5,252 nt of DNA from NCBI GenBank assembly GCA_017555325.1, contig JAFZGR010000145.1, positions 1 to 5,252 on the forward strand, read 5' to 3'. The stretch is from Alphaproteobacteria bacterium. Its GTDB lineage: Bacteria; Pseudomonadota; Alphaproteobacteria; CAAHEQ01; UBA3637. The translations under genes were made by a program, and so were the position numbers. This document shows, one piece after another, positions 1 through 5,252 of this stretch (position 1 is its first letter; each line of letters begins with the position of its first letter). The notes below the pieces were generated by a model, which was given only the letters and a program-made list of their open reading frames with translations, ran no database searches and was not told the DNA's origin.

Positions 1-726
1 GCTTTTGCGGTCATTGCCCATGGGTTAGCCGGTTATAAAGAAGAAGAAATGTTGCAATGTGTTAAAAATATTTTTCTCAAAAACGGCATTTCCGTTTTGA
101 TGTATGATGCTCGATTTTCACTGGGAGATTCGGATGGTCCATTAGAAAATGCTTGTTTTTCTCATTTTATTGAAGATTTAAACACCGTTATTCAATGGGC
201 AAAAAAACAATCATTTTATACAAATCCATTTTATTTGTGCGGACATTCATTGGGGGCGGGAGCTTGTTTGCATTATGCCATTAACAATCCGCAAGACGTT
301 GCCGGTATTGTGACGCTTTCAGCTGTTTATAACGGTATATTTTTAAAACAATCTTATCTGCAAAACAAGCCTGATTTTATGCAAGAGTGGCAAGAAAAAC
401 AATATTTAAATCGGGTTCATCCAAACAATCCTCAAAAACATGGCAAAATTTCCTATACTCATTTAGCGGATGCTTGTCAATATCAATTAGAAAAAAGTGC
501 TGATAAAATAATGTCCCCGACACTTATTGTTTGTGGAGATGTTGATATATCTTCAACGATTGATCACAACATGATTTTAAAAAATGCTATTGGTAATAAT
601 GCAAAGCTTACCATTATAAAATCATGTGGACACACCTATAAAACAGAACAAAATCAAACAGATTTAAAAGAACAAATTGACTTGTTTTTAACAGATGTTT
701 TAACTGACAAAAAAATTCATACCTAA
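1..726 (+). CDS. Alpha/beta hydrolase (serine hydrolase/esterase-like), 5'-truncated by the window edge
   Basis: The reading frame is open from the first base, so the start codon lies upstream; 241 codons are visible and the internal ATG at 49 is not the true start. The first codons read AFAVIAHGLAGYKEEE, in which 'HG' is the oxyanion-hole motif after the first core strand of alpha/beta hydrolases. The nucleophile elbow GHSLGAG has its Ser at 247-249. The acid is probably Asp in 'VCGDVD' (538-540; the second Asp at 544-546 is an alternative), and the catalytic His is in 'SCGHTY' (631-633). Order and spacing fit a complete Ser-Asp-His triad. The segment 'LMYDARFSLGDSDGP' matches the D..G.GdSdG loop of small S33/cinnamoyl-esterase-like hydrolases, with a short lid between core and acid. 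No signal peptide can be judged, and a cytoplasmic location is assumed. Substrate is unknown: esterase, acylaminopeptidase-like and thioesterase roles are all possible. Fold confidence is high, specificity none. Confidence 0.9.
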   Translation, partial: AFAVIAHGLAGYKEEEMLQCVKNIFLKNGISVLMYDARFSLGDSDGPLENACFSHFIEDLNTVIQWAKKQSFYTNPFYLCGHSLGAGACLHYAINNPQDVAGIVTLSAVYNGIFLKQSYLQNKPDFMQEWQEKQYLNRVHPNNPQKHGKISYTHLADACQYQLEKSADKIMSPTLIVCGDVDISSTIDHNMILKNAIGNNAKLTIIKSCGHTYKTEQNQTDLKEQIDLFLTDVLTDKKIHT

Positions 727-752
727 AAGCCGTATTTTTGATACGGCTTTTT
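725..752. terminator. Bidirectional rho-independent terminator between convergent genes
   Basis: An 11-bp perfect stem (725-735 with 741-751) closes a TTTTG loop. On the + strand it ends in a T run (748-752). Read on the - strand, the A run of the left arm becomes the T run, so it can also stop transcription of the pilin-like gene, whose stop codon is at 774-776. The left arm begins inside the hydrolase TAA stop codon (724-726), so termination is coupled very tightly to the end of that gene. Confidence 0.88.
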
Positions 753-773
753 AAATGGATAAAATTACGATAC

Positions 774-3488
774 TTAATTACAATAAACTTGTCCGGTATC
801 TGCATTTTTAACCGAAGTGCGAGAAGCATCCAAGCACAGTTGCCATGATAAATCATCAGTACCGATTTCATTATTATCAACATTTGTTGTTTTATGCCAA
901 CAATCACCATTAATATCTTGCCATTCTTCAGAGGCACATTTAGGAACACAAAACATTTTTTCAGTTGAATTCTCGGCAGAACCGGTTGTCATGATACGAC
1001 GATTACATGAATTGCACAATAATTTTGCATCTTGACCAAGTGTTTCAATTTTGACAGCATCTGTATCACAATTGGTACATCCGCTTGTTGTGCGGAAAGT
1101 TTCACCTTCCGTACAACCACCATAAACACAATATCCGCTAACAACACGACGAATTTGAATACCATTCACAACACAACTATTACATTCTGTTTCTGTAGCT
1201 GCATAAGAATTTGATGCATCATCACATGGACGGCAAACACCCGAATTATCACGATATAAGACACCAATACCAGCTGAATGGTTTGGATATTTTGTTGTAT
1301 TTGGGCTGTCGTTGTTACACACACCAGATATCCCCGGATTATAATAAACGCAATGCTTGTTTATAAAAATATGATTACCGCAAGCTTCACATTCTGTTTT
1401 ATAAACACTTCCGTCTGTTCTAACATTAAGTGTTTTAGATGATTCAGTGGGGCATTTATCACATACACCACCATAATCATTTAATAAGGAATGCAGTCTT
1501 CCTTCGCCACAATCAGTTGGAGCACAATATCTATAATCGGATTGATACACATCATGTGTTCCTTTACCACAGGCTGTTCGACATAAATCATCAATAACTG
1601 TATAATTTGATCCGTCTCCTAAGTGAAAAGAAAGACCGATATCCGAACAGTTTTTACAAGTTCCCGAATAATTCATGACTTGTTTATCTGCACATTTTTT
1701 ATAACAATAATTACCGATTAAAAATCTGTCTTCTCCGCAAATAGTTGTACATCCGCCATAATCATCTGTCCCATCCTTGTTTGAATCTGTCAAAACATGA
1801 ATTCGTCCTTCGCTGTCACATGGATGGCATTTATCATCACTGCCTAAAAATGACAAAACTTCTTCTTTGGAACAATCCGGGTTATTAATTTTAACACATT
1901 TTCCGTCACGAACCTCTCGTTTAGGCGTACAGGCTGTACATAAATCTTCTAACCATTTTCCATAACTTGTACCTAAACCGGGGGTGGAATCCGTGTCGCA
2001 ATCATAACACGTTCCTACCGAATTTTGAAATTGATTACGTCCACATATATCCGTACAAGTCCACCGATTTGATTCAGCTGCAACCTGATATGTTGCCTGC
2101 AAATTAGGGTCTGTTGATTTAGAACAATTTAAACATTCTGCAGACCATTCATTTAGTAAACTGCCGGCAGAAGTGTGGAATCTATAATATCCGGTTGTAT
2201 CCCATAATACAGCAGAATAAAAATCCTGATACAATGTCCAATTTTGATTAGAAGGATATACACACTTCCGGCACTTGCCAAAATGTTTAAAATATCCATC
2301 CGGACATTTTCTCAAAACACATTCATATCCATGACTATAACCTGCACGGAACCACACCCTGTTTTTACATGCCAAACATTGAGCTTTTGCCTGATCTTCA
2401 TCCGGAATGCTAATTTCGGTTAAAGAATCACAGGGAATACAGCCTTTTTCTTTGCTTAAAAAGCTATTTCCTTTAACACAACTGGTTGCACAATAGGTTT
2501 TAATATTTTCTCCTGTTCCGGCTTCTTCAACCCTGTGTTTTACAGATTGACATTGATTACACATTTCTATTCCGCTATACGAATCCTTGATTTTAACATT
2601 TCCGATTGTTTTTTCAAAAATACCGTCATTCTCATCAGAATTTATAATAATAATTTCACTAGTAGAATTGCAACTGACGCAAGAACCATTTGCAGCTCGA
2701 TATTCTTTACCAAATTTATCTCCTTCACCACAAATTACAGGGGTATTAACGCACGTATTTGTTGTTAAATCACAAATCTGATCTTGTTCAGGACAATCTG
2801 TGTTAACCAAGCATTTAACACAAATACCGGTTGTTCCGTTATCAAAACAAAATGGTTTGTTTGTTCCGGTACATTCATTTACACAAATCATTTTATCCAT
2901 ATCACATTTAGATTCACCACAAGGACTGTCACAATCAGCATCTTCAACACACGGATCACCACTTTGGGCTATGTCATCATCATTGGTTTTTGTCTCTAAA
3001 AATGAGGTAAAGACAATTAAATTATTTGTTTTGTTCTTGCCACAAATAGAGGTATCTCCTACATATTTTATAAGTTCTCCATTCCCTTGTGCAACTTGAA
3101 CAAATTTAATGCCTTTAATAATATCGTTTAAATTCATATTTAAAATGTTTTTACAAACATTGGGTGATACGTCTTTAACAAATGTTTTAAAAGCTATATC
3201 AGGATGTGAAACCATATAAATCGGATAACCGGTACTTGTTGTCAAAGACCATTCAGGAAAATCCGTTATTTGTGTTTCATCATGATTTGGAAGATTTTTA
3301 TCTTGAAATTTATGCCAAATATCTGTTGCACGCATATTTACTTCATATACAACATCATTAGCCCGATATTTATCCATCGCAAATTTATATCCCATAATAC
3401 TGGCAACACTTAATACCCCAATGATGGCAAGAACACCTAGCATTTCTGTCATACTGCGACCGATTTCATTGATTTTAATTTGCATCAT
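774..3488 (-). CDS. Prepilin-like protein with giant cysteine-rich CxxC-repeat ectodomain (904 aa)
   Basis: Function is not known; it is probably an exported surface or pilus-associated protein. The N-terminus has a short basic leader, then IG|RSMTEMLGVLAIIGVLSV, a type IV prepilin-like site (Gly10 at -1, Glu15 at +5) with a hydrophobic helix to about residue 34. Residues 35-160 form a small pilin-like head with two Cys (112, 149), a plausible disulfide loop. After an acidic linker (164-179), residues 180-253 hold a duplicated Cys module. Residues 253-851 hold degenerate repeats built as CxxC, spacer, CxxC often followed by Arg, then C-x3/4-C, then 'G.C'. A short tail ends in Cys-Asn. I count 72 Cys, an even number, none in the first 111 residues, which fits full disulfide bonding after export. 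Start: AAGGAG (3492-3497) is 3 nt from Met1 but 6 nt from Met2 (codon 3483-3485), so Met2 may be used. It converges on the hydrolase and diverges from the synthetase gene. Expression conditions cannot be inferred. Confidence 0.88.
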   Translation of the reverse strand: MMQIKINEIGRSMTEMLGVLAIIGVLSVASIMGYKFAMDKYRANDVVYEVNMRATDIWHKFQDKNLPNHDETQITDFPEWSLTTSTGYPIYMVSHPDIAFKTFVKDVSPNVCKNILNMNLNDIIKGIKFVQVAQGNGELIKYVGDTSICGKNKTNNLIVFTSFLETKTNDDDIAQSGDPCVEDADCDSPCGESKCDMDKMICVNECTGTNKPFCFDNGTTGICVKCLVNTDCPEQDQICDLTTNTCVNTPVICGEGDKFGKEYRAANGSCVSCNSTSEIIIINSDENDGIFEKTIGNVKIKDSYSGIEMCNQCQSVKHRVEEAGTGENIKTYCATSCVKGNSFLSKEKGCIPCDSLTEISIPDEDQAKAQCLACKNRVWFRAGYSHGYECVLRKCPDGYFKHFGKCRKCVYPSNQNWTLYQDFYSAVLWDTTGYYRFHTSAGSLLNEWSAECLNCSKSTDPNLQATYQVAAESNRWTCTDICGRNQFQNSVGTCYDCDTDSTPGLGTSYGKWLEDLCTACTPKREVRDGKCVKINNPDCSKEEVLSFLGSDDKCHPCDSEGRIHVLTDSNKDGTDDYGGCTTICGEDRFLIGNYCYKKCADKQVMNYSGTCKNCSDIGLSFHLGDGSNYTVIDDLCRTACGKGTHDVYQSDYRYCAPTDCGEGRLHSLLNDYGGVCDKCPTESSKTLNVRTDGSVYKTECEACGNHIFINKHCVYYNPGISGVCNNDSPNTTKYPNHSAGIGVLYRDNSGVCRPCDDASNSYAATETECNSCVVNGIQIRRVVSGYCVYGGCTEGETFRTTSGCTNCDTDAVKIETLGQDAKLLCNSCNRRIMTTGSAENSTEKMFCVPKCASEEWQDINGDCWHKTTNVDNNEIGTDDLSWQLCLDASRTSVKNADTGQVYCN
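936..2732 (-). repeat. Degenerate CxxC repeat array (protein residues 253-851)
   Basis: About eight to nine imperfect units of roughly 55-75 residues can be aligned by eye. The consensus is: G.C..C(D/N), variable loop, (E/K)xxCxxC.nR, 10-17 residues, C-x3/4-C, (G/P)-(E/D/R)-(G/D)..F, back to G.C..C. Good copies cover residues 337-395 and 792-851. Some copies have lost the middle CxxC pair (residues 554-584) or carry extra singles (713, 724). The layout resembles growth-factor-receptor/furin-like or protist surface-antigen CxxC repeats, probably by convergence on a disulfide ladder. The DNA has diverged, so these are old protein-level repeats rather than recent tandem copies. Confidence 0.7.
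2730..2951 (-). repeat. Internal duplication of a Cys module (protein residues 180-253)
   Basis: Two modules offset by about 45 residues share the pattern C-x5-C ... C-D-x5-C-V-N. The first has Cys 180, 186, 195 and 202; the second has Cys 226, 232, 239 and 246. Each contains a '..DC' step before its second Cys, and 'CVN' follows the last one. They differ from the CxxC repeats that come after. The pattern resembles short disulfide-knotted repeats seen in secreted bacterial proteins, but I do not assign a named family. Confidence 0.65.
3396..3461 (-). other. Type III (prepilin-like) signal: cleavage site and N-terminal helix, residues 10-31
   Basis: Gly10 is followed by RSMTE and then an uninterrupted hydrophobic stretch (MLGVLAIIGVLSVASIM). 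Position +5 is Glu, the residue that type IV pilins use for subunit registration. Position +1 is Arg rather than the usual Phe or Met. In known pilins, cleavage by the prepilin peptidase occurs after the Gly and the helix holds the protein in the inner membrane before assembly. Cleavage here is inferred, since no peptidase gene is in the window. Confidence 0.75.
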
Positions 3489-3491
3489 TTT

Positions 3492-3497
3492 CTCCTT
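3492..3497 (-). promoter_or_regulatory. Ribosome binding site of the pilin-like gene; bears on the Met1/Met2 choice
   Basis: Read on the - strand this is AAGGAG, followed by AAA and then ATGATG. Spacing is 3 nt to the first ATG (3486-3488) and 6 nt to the second (3483-3485). The synthetase gene in the same window uses AAGGAG with a 6-nt spacer, which favours the second ATG. The difference is a single residue in the leader that would be cleaved off. Confidence 0.7.
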
Positions 3498-3543
3498 GTT
3501 ATAAAATTTTCTTATAATAATGAGTGTAATAAAAGGGACCTTT

Positions 3544-3567
3544 TTTTCCCGCTTCGAATCGGGAAAA
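3544..3567. other. Hairpin in the probable leader region of the pilin-like gene
   Basis: TTTTCCCG (3544-3551) and CGGGAAAA (3560-3567) form a perfect 8-bp stem around an 8-nt loop containing TTCGAA. No T run follows directly on either strand, so it is not a standard terminator. On the + strand the CGGG arm can instead take part in an overlapping imperfect hairpin (3557-3574) followed by a T run to 3578. If the pilin-like transcript starts near 3600, the first hairpin lies in its 5' leader. Function is unproven. Confidence 0.4.
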
Positions 3568-3718
3568 CCGGATTTTTTGAAAAATGAAAGGTTGTTGTTT
3601 TAATTGAATTAGTTAGTTAAAATCAAAAAAAATGTCAAAATGTAAAAAAAAGTGTTGCAATAATACGTCCCTTTTTTTTCATCTATTAGATTTCTTGGTG
3701 TCAATATTATAAAGATAA

Positions 3719-3747
3719 TTGACTTTTGTTCTTGTTTTGATTAAAAT
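3719..3747 (+). promoter_or_regulatory. Sigma-70-like promoter of the glycyl-tRNA synthetase gene
   Basis: TTGACT (3719-3724) matches the -35 consensus at 5 of 6 positions. It is separated by exactly 17 bp from TAAAAT (3742-3747), 5 of 6 matches to the -10. Transcription would start near 3754, giving a leader of about 26 nt that holds only the ribosome binding site. This fits steady housekeeping expression with no leader-based control. Confidence 0.72.
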
Positions 3748-3768
3748 AGCCTCAAATCAATATTAACA

Positions 3769-3774
3769 AAGGAG
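3769..3774 (+). promoter_or_regulatory. Ribosome binding site of the glycyl-tRNA synthetase gene
   Basis: AAGGAG sits 6 nt before the ATG at 3781 and fixes that start. The protein then begins MAATTMEQLVSLCKRRGF; the next ATG (3796, Met6) has no comparable site. Confidence 0.8.
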
Positions 3775-3780
3775 TATATT

Positions 3781-5145
3781 ATGGCAGCGACAACAATGGA
3801 ACAATTGGTTTCCTTATGTAAAAGACGTGGTTTTATTTTTCAAAGCGCCGATATTTATGGCGGATTACAAGGCGTTTATGATTTTGGACCATTAGGTGTA
3901 GAATTAAAGAACAATTTAAAAGCAGCCTGGTGGCGTTCAATGGTTTATGAACGGGATGATATTGAAGGATTGGATGCCTCTATTTTAACGCATCGCAAAG
4001 TTTTACAGTACAGTGGTCATGAGGCAACCTTTACTGATCCATTGACCGATTGTAAAAAATGTAAAAACCGCTTTCGGGCAGATCATATTAAAGATGGCAA
4101 ATGCCCCAATTGTGGTAGTACGGAATTGACCGAACCCCGTATGTTTAATTTGATGTTTAAAACAACGGTTGGTCCGATTGAAGGGGGCGATAATTTTGCA
4201 TATTTACGTCCGGAAACGGCACAAGCCATATTCACACAATTCAGAAATGTTGTTGATTCAACAGCTCGCAAAGCCCCGTTTGGAATTGCACAAATCGGAA
4301 AATCATTCCGGAATGAAATTACACCACGCAACTTTATTTTCCGTGTGCGGGAATTTGAACAAATGGAATTAGAATTTTTTGTTAAACCTGGAACAGACAT
4401 GGACTGGCTGGAAACATGGAAAGATAACCGCGTTAATTGGTGGGTTGAACAAGGTTTGGATAAAAATAAAATTAACGTTCATCGTATTGAAGATTCCGAG
4501 TTGGCTCATTATTCCAAAGCAACCTATGATTTAGAATATGAGTTTCCACATGGATTAGAGGAGTTGGAAGGCATTGCCGACAGAACAGATTATGATTTGG
4601 GGAACCATTCCCGTTATCAAGATGAATTAAACATTTCTGCACATGTTCATGAAAACAAAGAGAGTTCAGCAAAATTGGCTTTATTTGATGATGAAACAAA
4701 AAAATGGTACGTTCCGTTTGTTGTTGAACCATCTGCCGGTGTGGAACGAGGTGTTTTGGCCGTAATTACGGAAGCATATACCGAAGAACAATTACCAAAT
4801 GGGGAAATGAGAACCGTTTTAAAATTAAAAAAACATTTGGCACCGGTCAAAGTTGCCGTTATCCCATTAAAACGAAACAATCCCCAAATTGTTAAAATGG
4901 CACATGATATCAAAAATATGCTTTTAAAAACAGGTATCGGTCGTGTAATGATTGAAGATTCCGGAAATATCGGAAAAGCTTATCGTCGGCATGATGAAAT
5001 CGGAACACCTTTATGTGTGACGGTTGATTTTGAAAGTATTGAAAAAGAACCGGCGACAGTCACTATTCGTAATCGGGATACGATGGAACAACAGCGAATT
5101 GCCGTTTCGGATTTATCAGCATATTTAAAAGATTTTTTCTTATAA
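3781..5145 (+). CDS. glyS: Glycine--tRNA ligase, single-chain alpha2 type (class II)
   Basis: It charges tRNA-Gly with glycine using ATP, in the cytoplasm. The 454-residue length is normal for the bacterial homodimeric form. The N-terminus 'LVSLCKRRGFIF...IYGGLQG' and 'YDFGPLGVELKNN' (class II motif 1, about residues 33-57) are hallmarks of this family. A four-Cys knuckle (Cys91, 94, 108, 111) probably binds zinc. 'YLRPETAQ' (141-148) and motif 2 'FRNEI.PR' (176-183) form the active site; motif 3 is 'EPSAGVERG' (316-324). The anticodon-binding domain runs from about 350 to the end, with 'GNIGKAYRRHDEIGTP' (395-410). No key residue is missing. The symbol follows common use for this form (also glyQS); it is not the beta subunit of the alpha2beta2 enzyme. 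Many Proteobacteria, including most Alphaproteobacteria, use the unrelated two-subunit GlyQ/GlyS enzyme, so its presence says something about lineage or ancient transfer. Own promoter, RBS and terminator suggest a single-gene unit. Confidence 0.97.
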   Translation: MAATTMEQLVSLCKRRGFIFQSADIYGGLQGVYDFGPLGVELKNNLKAAWWRSMVYERDDIEGLDASILTHRKVLQYSGHEATFTDPLTDCKKCKNRFRADHIKDGKCPNCGSTELTEPRMFNLMFKTTVGPIEGGDNFAYLRPETAQAIFTQFRNVVDSTARKAPFGIAQIGKSFRNEITPRNFIFRVREFEQMELEFFVKPGTDMDWLETWKDNRVNWWVEQGLDKNKINVHRIEDSELAHYSKATYDLEYEFPHGLEELEGIADRTDYDLGNHSRYQDELNISAHVHENKESSAKLALFDDETKKWYVPFVVEPSAGVERGVLAVITEAYTEEQLPNGEMRTVLKLKKHLAPVKVAVIPLKRNNPQIVKMAHDIKNMLLKTGIGRVMIEDSGNIGKAYRRHDEIGTPLCVTVDFESIEKEPATVTIRNRDTMEQQRIAVSDLSAYLKDFFL

Positions 5146-5170
5146 ATTAAAATTGTGTTATTTCATATAT

Positions 5171-5206
5171 AACTGCCCTTTGATACTGTATCAGAGGGCA
5201 GTTTTT
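5171..5206 (+). terminator. Strong rho-independent terminator after the synthetase gene
   Basis: A 15-bp stem (5171-5185 with 5189-5203) contains one T-G wobble and a CTG triloop. It ends in a T run (5202-5206), 25 bases after the TAA stop codon. The opposite strand lacks a clean T run, so it probably acts only on + strand transcripts. Confidence 0.9.
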
Positions 5207-5240
5207 AACTTAAAACTGTTTATTTGCATCAAGTAAAATC

Positions 5241-5246
5241 AGGAAG
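5241..5246 (+). promoter_or_regulatory. Possible ribosome binding site for a gene starting just past the window
   Basis: AGGAAG lies 6 nt from the window edge, so an ATG directly after base 5252 would be well placed. The 46 bases after the terminator hold no other clear signal. This is a guess from position and sequence; the start codon is not visible. Confidence 0.25.
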
Positions 5247-5252
5247 AAACAA

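Larger units (their letters stand above)
3489..3780. other. Divergent intergenic region with poly-A/T tracts and hairpins
   Basis: This 292-bp spacer separates the start of the pilin-like gene (-) from the start of the glycyl-tRNA synthetase gene (+). I found no coding frame, tRNA or recognisable riboswitch. It holds the synthetase promoter (3719-3747), a perfect TTGACA hexamer on the - strand (3633-3638) without a convincing -10 at normal spacing, a hairpin at 3544-3567, A/T tracts of 7-8 bases at 3541-3547, 3625-3632, 3644-3651 and 3672-3679, and a 9-bp inverted repeat (3531-3539 and 3667-3675). No T-box-like leader is present: the predicted synthetase leader is only about 26 nt. Confidence 0.6.

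Noticed and set aside
614..949. 111-codon - strand frame overlapping the hydrolase end and the pilin-like gene end
   Set aside because: It runs antisense to the hydrolase, across the terminator and out of frame inside the Cys-rich gene; its product is low-complexity hydrophobic/basic with no plausible start signal.
936..2732. Recent tandem DNA repeats or slippage-prone coding repeat
   Set aside because: Repetition is visible only in the protein Cys spacing; I saw no long exact DNA repeats between units.
817..3099. Several + strand frames of 60-99 codons antisense to the pilin-like gene
   Set aside because: The Ser/Thr/Ile/Phe-rich products are what AT-rich Cys/Asp/Asn codons give when read on the other strand. 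The 904-codon frame, with regular CxxC spacing, explains the region.
3548..3563. tRNA T-arm-like segment (CCCGC TTCGAAT CGGGA)
   Set aside because: The required closing G-C pair of a T-arm is a C-C mismatch here, and no acceptor, D or anticodon arm is found nearby. It reads better as a simple 8-bp hairpin.
3605..3638. Possible - strand promoter with perfect TTGACA (3633-3638)
   Set aside because: At 16-18 bp spacing the -10 candidates match at most two or three of six positions; the best is ACTAAT at a 19-bp spacer. Not strong enough to list as a promoter.
3680..3780. T-box or glycine riboswitch upstream of the synthetase gene
   Set aside because: The predicted leader is only about 26 nt and no T-box sequence or antiterminator fold is present.
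4083..4913. Frames of 67-105 codons overlapping the synthetase gene on both strands
   Set aside because: They are shadows of an intact, well-recognised glycyl-tRNA synthetase frame.

Overview
The window is AT-rich bacterial DNA with three protein genes and short spacers. A long secreted protein with a type IV prepilin-like N-terminus points to a Gram-negative host. From memory, prepilin N-termini of the style 'RSMTEMLGVLAIIGVLSV' are common in uncultured gut-type Alphaproteobacteria (the RF32/'Azospirillum sp. CAG' type). That placement is an inference and was not tested by a search. No mobile element, CRISPR array, tRNA or rRNA was seen.

Layout: positions 1-726 (+) hold the C-terminal 241 codons of an alpha/beta hydrolase whose start lies outside the window. 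A hairpin terminator that works in both directions follows directly. Converging on it, 774-3488 (-) encodes a 904-residue protein. It joins a prepilin-like N-terminal helix and small head domain to a very long cysteine-rich region. It has 72 cysteines, mostly in CxxC pairs arranged in degenerate repeats of about 55-75 residues. A 292-bp divergent spacer (3489-3780) separates it from a single-chain (alpha2-type) glycyl-tRNA synthetase gene at 3781-5145 (+). That gene has a clear sigma-70-like promoter, a good ribosome binding site and a strong terminator at 5171-5206. A possible ribosome binding site at the right edge suggests that another + strand gene begins just outside.

The three genes do not look like one operon: each is bounded by its own terminator or divergent spacer. 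The synthetase is housekeeping and the hydrolase is a generic enzyme. The pilin-Cys-rich fusion is the unusual item: it looks like an exported, disulfide-stabilised surface or pilus-associated protein, possibly a tip adhesin. Its partners (prepilin peptidase, assembly ATPase, secretin) are not in this window.
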